A stretch of DNA of 64,000 nt from Enoplolaimus lenunculus (lineage: Eukaryota; Nematoda; Enoplea; Enoplida; Thoracostomopsidae). Below the pieces are notes generated by a model. That model was given only the letters and a program-made list of their open reading frames with translations. It did no database searches and had not been told where the DNA came from. This document shows, piece by piece, positions 1 through 9,246 of the stretch; within the stretch, counting starts at the first letter, position 1; every line of letters begins with the position of its first letter. Made by a program: the position numbers and the translations under genes. The stretch is taken from assembly GCA_030248215.1 (NCBI GenBank), contig JASANG010002875.1:124001-188000 (forward strand), written 5' to 3'.

Positions 1-605
1 ATTGAAAGCTTAACGAACAATAGATATATCGGTATATCTTAATTTGTATTATCGAACGCATAGGCCCTCGATTCAGAGGATCCGCTGGCTGTGGGTAGCA
101 AAAAATTGATCAGTTGAATTGTTAATTGTGAAAAATTTAATGACTATTGTAGACAGAAGGTCTGAATCGACTTTGTAACAAAATCAGTATTTTGCTAAAT
201 AATTTATGCGTCACAGTCCAATATATTTTCATAGCAAACCGTTTTCAGCTCGTCTATGAGGAGAAAGCTACGCCTGCGTAAAATCGAAGTATCAAATACA
301 ATAGAATGACATTTGCTTAACATGTGGATGGACATCTTGCGGTTTTATATGTAATTCGCGTTAAAACCTACTAAACAATAGTATGATTTTTTTCGATGAA
401 TGTTTTAAATGCTCATTGTTTTGAAATTCACTGAATAGTTTGTTTAAAAGAATTAATTCAAATTAGCTATGTAATCCATTCAGTCTTTATAATTAAAAGG
501 TGTATATCGAAAATATGATTAAAGATGCATAAAAACCTAATTATGATAACTCAATCATTGTGTAAAATATTAGACGAATTCAAAATAAAATTTTATATTC
601 TGCAG
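1..605. other. AT-rich leader with no clear gene
   Basis: No exon with convincing splice sites was seen before the acceptor at 605. A short GGATCCGCTGGCTG motif near 78-92 resembles the ends of hAT-type elements but has no visible partner. Upstream exons of the next feature may lie outside the window. Confidence 0.4.
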
Positions 606-716
606 CAAGCTTTACCTCAATTCGCGTCGAATTACTTATATTATTTTCACTCCGTTGATTTACGCAACTACAAGATGCCGGTGCTGCAACCCCTACGGAC
701 CCTTTCGTCGCCTTGA
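606..716 (+). CDS. possible terminal coding exon, unknown protein
   Basis: A polypyrimidine stretch ending in CTGCAG at 605 is followed by 37 open codons in phase 0, closed by TGA at 714-716. The exon is richer in GC than its flanks. Its peptide ends with MPVLQPLRTLSSP. I do not recognise a family, and no donor exon was found in the 600 bases upstream, so this would be the last exon of a gene starting outside the window. It could also be a chance ORF. Transcript data would decide. Confidence 0.3.
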   Translation, partial: QALPQFASNYLYYFHSVDLRNYKMPVLQPLRTLSSP

Positions 717-784
717 CCGAGAATTATTTCGACATATTTAAAAGAGTTGTTTATGAAAAAGTTTTTCTTGCCACTTCTATAAAT

Positions 785-1015
785 TGTTCAGAGGTGCAGT
801 AAATATATACACAATGCGCAATGTTTAACAATTTATCACGTATATACACAGAGCATACATTTTTCATAAGACGGAATGAGCTTCATCGAGTTCCACGGGT
901 AAGCTCCTATAGCTGAGTGGTCATAATAAATGCCTTCATAGCGAGACACTGGGGTTTAAATGCTAGCTTGAGATTAAATGTCGGATGAAATGGAAAATAT
1001 TCATATGAGAAAGTT
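785..1015 (+). repeat. tRNA-derived SINE, copy 1
   Basis: The core at about 901-965 looks like tRNA: a box A-like segment (CTCCTATAGCTGAGTGGT) and a degraded box B-like segment about 50 bp on. It is flanked by a shared head (CACGTATATACAC around 838) and a shared A-rich tail (GGAAAATATTCATATGAGAA around 990). The same head, core and tail order recurs at 1,795-2,040, inverted at 5,735-5,995, and in decayed form at 18,720-18,870. It is not a working tRNA gene because the cloverleaf stems are not intact. Confidence 0.65.
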
Positions 1016-1237
1016 AAATATACACTTGTCATAACGCATGACTATTGAAAATATGTTTCTGTTTTAGGTATTAATTGTAGTTATAGTGCAAAATTGGCTA
1101 CATTAAATTTAATTACTAACTCAATGGTCCCAATTGTACTTACTTGCAATGAATGAACCACAAATTGCATTTGCAACTTCTGTGTTATAAGCATCGCTGT
1201 TATTACTTGAGTTATTGAGTACGTAACGTTGCCGTGT

Positions 1238-3508
1238 ATGGAACCGCCGCCTGAAATGATGGTATCGAAACGCGGCTATAAAAAGTTAACGCCGATGACA
1301 GTTGATCCGCAAATTAAAGGTCGCTCAAATTCGTCATGTAAGTGTTTCTTACGGGTATGTTGCTTAAATAGTTACCCACAAGCCCAGTTGTGGTGAAAAT
1401 TTTGCGATGCCAATAGTTCATCTGAGGCTCACAGTGTATTTTATGATTGCTTTTTGAATTAAACATCGCTCAAAAGTATAATGAAACTGTTAAAACAGAT
1501 TTAATTTAATAGGAGTGGTTGATCAAGAGGAAATACGGCGATGTTTCATCGATAGACACCCAGCCAAATGGGTGAAAAATGGGTGTTTGTGACTCGAATT
1601 CAATGTTTGCACCACTATCAGCGCAATTGGTTACTTTTAATCGGACAGTTAGCCAAGAACGTTGCGCTTTAAACCTGTATTAAAATTTCGGAGCACAAAA
1701 AGTGTCTTCCCCACGAAATCCAGTTTCATAGTCAGTAAAAGTGTCTGATAGTTTGACATCGAAAATTTCTGAAATAACCCCTTCTCACATTGTGTTGCAC
1801 ATAGGTAACTCATCGCAGTGCATATACGTTAAATAATATATATGGCACCGTGTTTAACAAATGCAACACGTATACATAGTACTAAATCACCACAAGACGT
1901 GAGAGCCCCCTCGGGCTCGAGCGTCAAGCTCCTATAGCTGAGTGGTGATGGTGTACGCCTCCCACTCCAGTCACTGGAGTTCGAATCCTAGCATAAAAGT
2001 AGGTGTCAGGGGAAATAAAAATATTCATGTGAGAAAAGGTTAAGCGAAACATTTTCAGTTTACTATCTTTCAGCAGATTCCTAAACCAAAAGAAAAACTA
2101 GTGTTGAACTATCTAAGCAAAAGATTAATCTCATGCTTTTGAAAATTTTTGCATATGTGAGTTACATATGACCTTCCCTAATCATTCCCCGCTCAAATTT
2201 GAATTTTTTGAAAAATTCGGTTTCTACAGGTCCCGAAATCTTCCCTTGGGGCCCATCATTGAATGCAGTTTCTTGAGCTGAGTGCAGTATTGTTAAAAAT
2301 CCCGCAATCAGACGACTGGCTAAACGAGTTATGGTCAAATAACTGATTTTGGGCGCTGCCAATGATTTGAGACGGCGCCAAACGAACAGACCCGATTTCC
2401 CATTCAATGTGGTGCGTAGAAACACAACTTTCTAGGTTCAAACTCGACAGCAATCTTTGTACTTAGCTTACTGTAGTGGCCCGAATAAGGTGGGGTCATA
2501 TAAGTCGCAGTACCGTGTGAATGCGCTCCCGAACTTCGTTAACCACCCATTGACATTGGTGCCGAATTTGACGCGAAATTTCTGTAACACTATATACACC
2601 TAAACGTTTACCTTACCCTTGGATGTGAAGCATCACCGCCACTGAGTGATTCCTAATTAGAATCTGTGAATAGGTATAGTCCAAAATTACTAATTCCACT
2701 GTATAAACGTCACCTACCTAAATACTGTAGTTACCCGAATAAGAGGGGGACTGATTCTTATTTGGTCTCTCGAGAGGGCACCACCTGTTAATCGGTTGCG
2801 GACCTTTATTTATTTTTAACCCACGTTCTGTCATCCTTCGTTCGTTTAGTTAAACGTTTATTTTTGTCTTGTATCAAAACCTAAGCGATAATACAAGGTT
2901 ATACTTAGACTTTCAAAACTTAAGTATGCTTTAAAGATCTCAATATAACTTTATTTGGTCTTTAGTCATCTATGCGCTATAATTTTGTGATAATTGACAT
3001 TTATGGACTCAAATTTAGGTTTAGAGACTCTATCCGCGTGCGGACTCTTATTAGGGATACGGACTCCTATTGATTGGGACTCAAAATGTGGGCCCCTCAT
3101 ATTAACCTCTTATTCGGTTCATTACAATAGATAGCGTGAATTCTCCCTGGATTAAATAAAGTTCAGTATCGAATTTGATTAATTTTCAAAGTGTCTCTTA
3201 CCTATAATTATTCATAGCAGCATACTCAAGTCTTAATAATGTTTTTGCAAATTTCAGTATTCCCATACTTCTTGATATTTTTTGTCGTTCTCATCCTTGG
3301 ATCACTGGTCACGCTACTGGTATACGAACTGTACGTCATATCAACAATGGACGGCTCAAATACACCTGCTGGAGGCGCAGGTATGGGGCGAAAACGGCTA
3401 AGAATGGGTCCCGGTTTTCCATTCGGGCCCATGATGTGGGATATGTACGCACCGCAGGCAGACGCCAACGATCCAGGTGGTATTGGTGCCGAAGATTACG
3501 TTGAATAA
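1238..3508 (+). CDS. small single-pass membrane protein (116 aa), two exons
   Basis: Exon 1 is 1,238-1,337 (ATG to a GTAAGT donor, phase 1). Exon 2 is 3,258-3,508 (acceptor AATTTCAG, stop TAA). Joining them keeps the frame and gives 116 residues. In-frame TGA lies just upstream of the ATG, so this is the first Met available. Residues 1-33 are basic and proline-rich (MEPPPEMMVSKRGYKKLTP). Residues 35-62 form one long hydrophobic membrane segment. The tail is Gly/Met/Pro-rich (KRLRMGPGFPFGPMMWDM) and ends acidic (EDYVE). No family is recognised, and no cleavable signal peptide is apparent, so a type II or III anchor is likely. The intron of about 1.9 kb holds a SINE and two MITE pieces. Neither exon would be convincing alone; the frame-keeping junction is the main support. 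Confidence 0.6.
1795..2040 (+). repeat. tRNA-derived SINE, copy 2
   Basis: This is the best-preserved copy. Box A-like GCTCCTATAGCTGAGTGGTG lies near 1,930 and box B-like GGAGTTCGAATCC near 1,976. The upstream head (ACACGTATACATAG) and downstream tail (AAATATTCATGTGAGAAAAGG) match copy 1. It lies in the intron of the membrane-protein gene. Confidence 0.7.
2471..2505 (+). repeat. terminal fragment of the TA-flanked MITE family
   Basis: CTGTAGTGGCCCGAATAAGG matches the terminal repeat of the family described at 2,725, but the rest of the element is missing before unrelated sequence begins. It may be a solo end left by deletion. Confidence 0.5.
2725..3127 (+). mobile_element. TA-flanked MITE, copy 1
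   Basis: Left end CTGTAGTTACCCGAATAAGA; the right end is its degraded inverse (CTTATTCGGTTCATTACAA), with TA on both sides. The interior carries family landmarks: GATAATACAAGGTTATACTT, GACATTTATGGACTC and TATTGATTGGGACTCAAAAT. About 400 bp with no coding capacity. TIR length and TA flanks suggest a Tc1/mariner-like source, but no autonomous copy is present. It ends about 130 bp before exon 2 of the membrane-protein gene. Confidence 0.8.
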
Positions 3509-3824
3509 CAAAGTGCCACTAATTCATCAATATTTTGCGACAGTGAAACAATATAATTTCGAAGCTGTGTACAAAAACTAATTCTGGCAAGTAAATGGGC
3601 CAGCGAGCAGGTGGTGTGAATGACGGATATTGTAATTGTGGTAAAGGTCATGGGCCTTTTGTATACTTTCCCCACATTTCAGCTTAGACTTTCGTCTCAG
3701 GCTCTTGATCAGTTTAGGCAATGTTGCTATTGAGAGATGTAACAGTAGCATAAAAGTATATTCCAAAGCGTGGGTGTCTATGCAGAAAAATTAGTCTAAA
3801 CCTAAATAGCAAAAAATGGTAAAC

Positions 3825-4670
3825 CCGTCAAACGTAACGGCCAATGTATAGCGCAGAATCTTCTCATTTTCCAAGGCGGAAAACTTATAGTCAGGAGTGT
3901 AGCGCAGAAACTTTTGTATGACGGCAAGGTATTCCGTTGGTTTGGTAGGAAAAGTCACAAGCATAACTTTCGCTGGGAAAACTGGAAAAATGGAAAATTG
4001 AGACGGCTGACTATTCCGTAGTTCGGTAGGGAAAGTTAGAGGTTTAGACAAGGTTCGTAAACCCTGAAAATTGGAAAAGTTAAACGTTAGGTTTCTTTAG
4101 GTCTGGGAGAGAAAGAATGGTTTGGTTGCTTTGTGGGTAAAATTAGGATGTGTTGTTCGGTGTGGAAAACCTGAAAAGTTTAAATGTGGAAAATTCAAAC
4201 GTTTGTATATGATAGGGAAAGTTGAAGGTGCAGACGAGTTTCGGAAATCGGGAAAAGCGTAAAAGTTAAACGTATAAGCTTTTTTAGGTCTCGTAAGGAA
4301 GGAACGGTTTCGTTGGTTTGTCTCGAAAATTGGAATATGTGGTTCGGTTCAAAAACGGAAAAAGCGGAAAAGTGCAAAATTCGGAAATCAGGAAAAGTGG
4401 AAAATTTAAAACATATAGGTTTTCCATGGTTAGGTAGAAAAATTTTGAAGAGCATGTTTTGTGTAAAAACAGAAAAAGTAGATAGAAAATTTAAATGCCT
4501 AAGTTTTCCCAGCGAAAATTAGGCTTGTGATTGTTCTTACCAAATTAGCGGAAATCGTCACCGTCATACAGGAGTGGCTACGCTTCAGATTTTCTTTATC
4601 AAAGCGCGAAAATTTATGCGTGTGGATTTTCCACTTTTGCGTTTTCTAAATAAATTTTTCGCTTCAAATT
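3825..4670. mobile_element. foldback element with degenerate minisatellite interior
   Basis: The head at about 3,840-3,990 (GCCAATGTATAGCGCAG, then GTATGACGG and GGTAGGAAAAGTCACAAGC) recurs inverted at about 4,505-4,640 (GTTTTCCCAGCGAAAATTAG, ACCGTCATACAGGAGTGGC). Between them are diverged units of the GGAAAAGTGGAAAATT minisatellite found at 54.1-57.07 kb. The larger copy has the same head (GCCAATGTATAGCACAG near 54,111). This makes it a small, old relative of the large foldback. It has no coding capacity. Confidence 0.65.
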
Positions 4671-4754
4671 TTCTCCACGTAACCTGAAAATATCTTGGCA
4701 TTTGAACTCCTGCAACTTTGGGCTCTCGAAAGGGCTGCCTCCCCTGCGCCCCCT

Positions 4755-4946
4755 GCGATTTGAAAGGATACTAAGCAGGATGTGGGGCTACCACCCACCA
4801 GCCCCTGCACTAAGCGCTTTGTTATTGAAACCGTTAAAATTACTGAAATAATTTTCAACTGTTTAATGCTTCAGCATGAGAACCAATTACTGAGGGTCTT
4901 GGGGGTGGCAGCCTCCCCATCCTGCTTAGTATCCTTTCAAATCGCG
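4755..4946. repeat. inverted repeat of about 42 bp around a 110-bp loop
   Basis: GCGATTTGAAAGGATACTAA at 4,755 continues to GCAGGATGTGGGGCTACCACCC. It recurs inverted at about 4,904-4,946, ending TAGTATCCTTTCAAATCGC. A third, looser copy of the outer motif (CATTCTGCTTAGTAGTC) follows near 5,012, with a shared GGGGGTCCCA...TTTGTCTTAAT tail at 4,946-4,970 and 5,038-5,062. The structure is hairpin-like and unclassified. Confidence 0.65.
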
Positions 4947-5734
4947 GAGGGGGTCCCATATTTGTCTTAATTAACGTGAAAGATTGTAGCGGAGGTTAGA
5001 GCTGCAGCCCCCATTCTGCTTAGTAGTCAAGTGGCAGGGGGTCCCAAAATTTGTCTTAATACTGGTGAAAAACAGTAGCGGAGAAAACTTTTCGATTTGG
5101 GGGTGCCTTGGAAAACTTAAACCCCTGTGCTATACAAGGCCCAAAGTAACATCGGTCCTTGGGTTCAGAATAGCCTCGCCTTTCCTACACCAAAGCATTT
5201 TTGCCTAAGCCTATTATCAAGCGTAAGCTTTAACCTTATATGTGGATGAAAGTGCACAAGAGCCGGCAATGGTGTTAAGAACAACGACTGACATGACTGA
5301 ACTGTGGCTTGCAATCATCGTTAGAAATAAGTCAGGCGATCTTGGATTTTCATTTTTACTGTCATTTATTATTTTGTTTCTTTTCGTTGTGAAGTGTATA
5401 CTCTCTCAATGCTATGATAACTGCAATGTTGCGTAAAGATTTTCAAAGCGCGAATAATTGATAATTTGTGATTGTTTACTCAGTTTGAATTTGGGTAACA
5501 AAAACAGACGAGGTTTAACTCTGTTACCAATGCATTACATTGTTATACTTTTAGTACAATGGTTTGTTTTACCATAGGTATCACGGCACAACAGCTCTGC
5601 CTATGAGACTCGTTAAATTCCGCGGGTAAAGCGTGAGCCGGGTAAAAAAATCCTTACCCACTTACACCTCGGTCATAAACTAAAGTCAAGCGAGCAAAAC
5701 TGAAGTACATTATTGATAGCAATTGAGAATTTTT

Positions 5735-5995
5735 ATCTCAACCTTTTCTGAATATTTTTTATTTTATTTGAGATGTAATTTTATGCTACCATTTGATCCT
5801 CGGAGACCGCAGGGGCAAGCAGTTACCATCACCACTCAGCTATAGGAGCTTGATGATCTAGCTCGAGAAGGATCTCACGTGTTGTGGAGACCTGATACCG
5901 CGTATATGTCGTGTTTACAACTATTGCGTGTATATATGTGTTTCTTGACGTTTTTGAAAGCTCGATCAGTGTTGATGCCAAAAATTTATATCTAT
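5735..5995 (-). repeat. tRNA-derived SINE, copy 3 (inverted)
   Basis: The reverse strand reads CACGTGAGATCC, then CAAGCTCCTATAGCTGAGTG around 5,830-5,855, then an A-rich tail with AAATATTCAGAAAAGGTT. This is the same order as the copies at 785 and 1,795. Confidence 0.65.
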
Positions 5996-7283
5996 TAAAG
6001 AAGTTTTCATCGTTTTGTACGAACAAACAACAGATTCTATTTGACCTGTCCAATCAATTCAAAACAATAAATGGATGATTGCTGTATAACGAGAGTATGC
6101 AGCAGCATACATTCTATGTAGTACTGTTGTGCAATTACCACTATTTCTACTATAACTAGGTTCCTAGATTTTTGCAAGTTCGAAGCATATGTTTTTACTA
6201 GAAAATAAAATACACCACAGTCCATACAAAGGAATATGTAAAAAAGCAGTACGTTTGAAACGCATTTGCACTGAGATATATTTATCGGATGTTCGTAATT
6301 AATATCATCCATTTTTACAACAGTTTCTATCGGTTGCAAATCCTGCTGTACATACGTCAAAATTTTACAAATATAAATGCCCATATTACTTTGAAGGGCG
6401 AATTATTTTTTCGCTGTTCAATAGTAGAAGCTTAAAAGCTTTTTGCTATGGAGAGCGAACACTTCGAATAGTTTTTAAACTAATTTATCAAGCGATTTAC
6501 AGTATTACAAGCCAAAAATTTCAATTCTATCGCGGCTTTTGTGAATTTTCACGACCATGAGTTTGCTCAGTAAACTTTGTGTTTTAAAACTTTAACCGTC
6601 GGATATTAATTTGAAAGACGTAAAATCGTTTATAATGTTTTGCAATTAATGCCAACTATTTGATTTGTTATATTTAGTTCATTTATGAAAAGCGGGCATT
6701 TCGTTTTGGCAGATGCTTTGCCAAACATTAGGGGCACAAATAAGTCACTGCAATGTGTTGCAAAGCGCTACTTATCGTTAACACTGTATACAGCATAGAA
6801 CAAAGCTTAAAGCATGTCAATCAATAGGCTGCAAAAAGGTATTATTGCTAGCAAATTTGCTCGCCTAAAATAAAATATCAAAACATTGTATTTGACTTAG
6901 AAAGGTTACTAGAAATGGAGAATTCGGGAAAATTCAATTGATATATGATCAGAAATTGCAAACTTTTAAGCTGCAATACTGTGGGTACACTAAATAAATG
7001 AGATGTCAAAACTAAGTAAACAAGATTGTTTTTTCTCGTTGGAAAAGCCAAAATCGGCAATAATCGTCACCGGCCATGCAACGTTGGCGTATGTGAGAAT
7101 TAAATTACCTGGGGCCAGTTTAATTTTAACCCCAGTCTTTCTGTTATGCCATGATTTATGGTAAGGAAGTTTACTCTGGAAAATGCTAAATCATAAATGT
7201 ACCCTATGAACCTGTGTATTACATAGTTGTGAGCAATCCAATTCTGTACTAAACCGCTAGCCGGTCCAGACACTATTTTGCGT
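5996..7283. other. AT-rich intergenic stretch, nothing firm
   Basis: A 115-codon minus-strand ORF (6,037-6,384) is hydrophobic and Cys/Ile-rich but has no recognisable motif or partner exon. I treat it as chance. No RNA gene or classified repeat was seen. Confidence 0.4.
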
Positions 7284-7711
7284 CTGTAGTGAACCGAATA
7301 AAAGGGGGTCTCCATTTTGAGTCCCAATCAATAGGAGACCGTATCTCTAATAAGATTCCGTAAGCGGATGGAGTCCCTAAACCCTAATTAGAGTCCATAA
7401 ACGTCAACTGTCTCTTAAGTGTAGGGCATAAATAACGCCAGGCAAAAATAATGTTGGGTTCGCAACTTTAAAGCATATATAAGGTTTGAAGTACATTCCT
7501 AAGCATAACCTTGCATTGTCGCTCATGCTTTTGATATAACACAAATAAACGTTTAATTCAACGGATAATTGCAGTACCGGATAAATATCCGTAACGGAGT
7601 GTAGCGAGCGTGGGTTAAATTAAATAACAGTTAGTAACCGAATAACATGACAGGAAACCCTCTGGAGACGCCATATAAATATCAGTCCCCTTTTTATTCG
7701 GATCACTACAG
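7284..7711 (-). mobile_element. TA-flanked MITE, copy 2 (reverse)
   Basis: It begins CTGTAGTGAACCGAATAAAA and ends TTTTTATTCGGATCACTACAG, with interior landmarks reversed relative to copy 1 (GAGTCCCAATCAATAGGAG near 7,320; TAACCGAATAACA near 7,635). The family consensus is about 430 bp, so it is full length. Confidence 0.8.
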
Positions 7712-7734
7712 TACTCTAACTGGGGTAATTCAAA

Positions 7735-7877
7735 TTATTGGACTCAAAAATTTTTCGGAGTCTATCCACTTGGGGACTCTAATTATAAATTAAGTAGACA
7801 TATACTCCTATTGATTCGAGCTCAAAATAGAGACCCCTCGTATTACCCAACCCCTTTTATTTGTGTTCCTACACTAC
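7735..7877 (+). repeat. 3' fragment of the same MITE family
   Basis: Immediately after copy 2 comes the 3' third of another copy in the other orientation: GGACTCAAAAATT, GGAGTCTATCCACTTGGGGAC, then CTCCTATTGATTCGAGCTCA and a decayed terminus. It may be a nested insertion or an old tail-to-tail pair. Confidence 0.55.
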
Positions 7878-8989
7878 GTTTAATACATTTGTGCGCTTTT
7901 GAGTTAATATGGCAGAAACCGTTCGAGAAATTTTAGGTTCTTTTTTCTGATACAGCCTGTCGATATCGGAACCATGGTCTAAGCTCTAGCTATTTATGCA
8001 AATTTTTCGTGCATGATGACATGTCCTCTTATGCACGAATCTGTAAAATGTTTATTTCGGGTGCATTTGTTCTGGTAGGGTTTGATTGCATAGATACGGC
8101 AATCCTTCAATTTCAGCAGAGGGAAAAATCGACACATCGGAGTGTTGCTATTTTTCAGGTCTCGTGTGTTCTAATTGGCAGGCCCCTGTAATTAACAATC
8201 GCCACCAGGTTGTGTGGATGCCTACACTACGTTTTACCGCTGATGTTTAAATTCTGTTGTGAGCTTGTTTCAAATTCATAGCATGCTAACCGGTTTTCCA
8301 ACAGGCCAATTTTTACGACAATCCATGCGTAACTATTAAAGATTTGGCTCAAAGCAATGAATTGAAGCTTAAAATAATCATTTTTAGCGAAATTGAGATT
8401 TTCAAAACGAATCACCCGTTCGCGTTTTTAGATTTGACACGTGCTGCGAATCTATTTCAAAACTTATTTTTCAGGCGATGAATATTGCATAGAAATAACA
8501 TTTTCTGTCTGTAGTATGTCAGGTTTATAAATATTTTTCGATTCGAATTTTGTGACGTCAGGAGCAATGAACTTTTGTTTTTTTGCCGTTGTTACAGACC
8601 TGAATTGTTTGAAAATTTTCGAGTTCGAATTTCGACAAAACCAGAACACAAGTCGAATTTTAGTTGCTAACAACCAAAATATGTTATACCGTCACTGCCC
8701 AGCTTGCAACAACCAGATTGGCGATGACTGGCAGCTTATTATTTTGCAGTGGGCCTCTGTAAATATAGTGTAAAAATTGATTCTGTAAAAGCACTTGTTG
8801 CTCGCAACTGTCTTGGAAAATTCTCCTACCAAGTAAACAGCGTTGAAGTGTGTCCGTTTTTTGCGAGAATGCAAATTTTTTGAAAATTTTTAGTTTTAGC
8901 CAAAAAATGGTAAGTACATATATTTGTTTGAAAACGTGGACGTTAAAACATAGCTTTTATCCAAATAATCACGTGAGCCCATGTATAGC

Positions 8990-9095
8990 TAATGATCGTA
9001 GCAGTTGTATAAGCATATTGTTAAGCATAAGCCTGAGCAAAAAATTAGTCTGAAGCTTAAACTTAGCACGGAAAAACAGTGAGCCCTCAGCTATA
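8990..9095 (+). repeat. TTAGGC-like dispersed repeat, copy 1
   Basis: AAGCATAAGCCTGAGC is followed by the family tail AAAAAATTAGTCTGAAGCTT and GGAAAAACAGTGAGCCC. The same tail follows CCTAAG-rich tracts at 12.4 and 41.2 kb, so the tract belongs to an interspersed repeat of roughly 150-200 bp. Confidence 0.5.
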
Positions 9096-9246
9096 CGTGG
9101 GGAATTATTAATTGTAACTGAGAAACATTTCACCGGTTTCAATGGTGTAGCAGCTAACCTTGTTTGGAAGCACTATATTTCAAGGATTGCGAATCTCAGT
9201 TTTTAATTTTAGCTGTTTGTTTTGTATTATATATCAGCGTTTTGAA

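Noticed and set aside
1925-1995. A functional tRNA gene
   Set aside because: Boxes A and B are recognisable but stems do not pair, and the same core recurs with a common head and tail as a SINE.
6037-6384. 115-codon minus-strand hydrophobic ORF
   Set aside because: AT-rich, no motif, no splice partners, no homology recognised.
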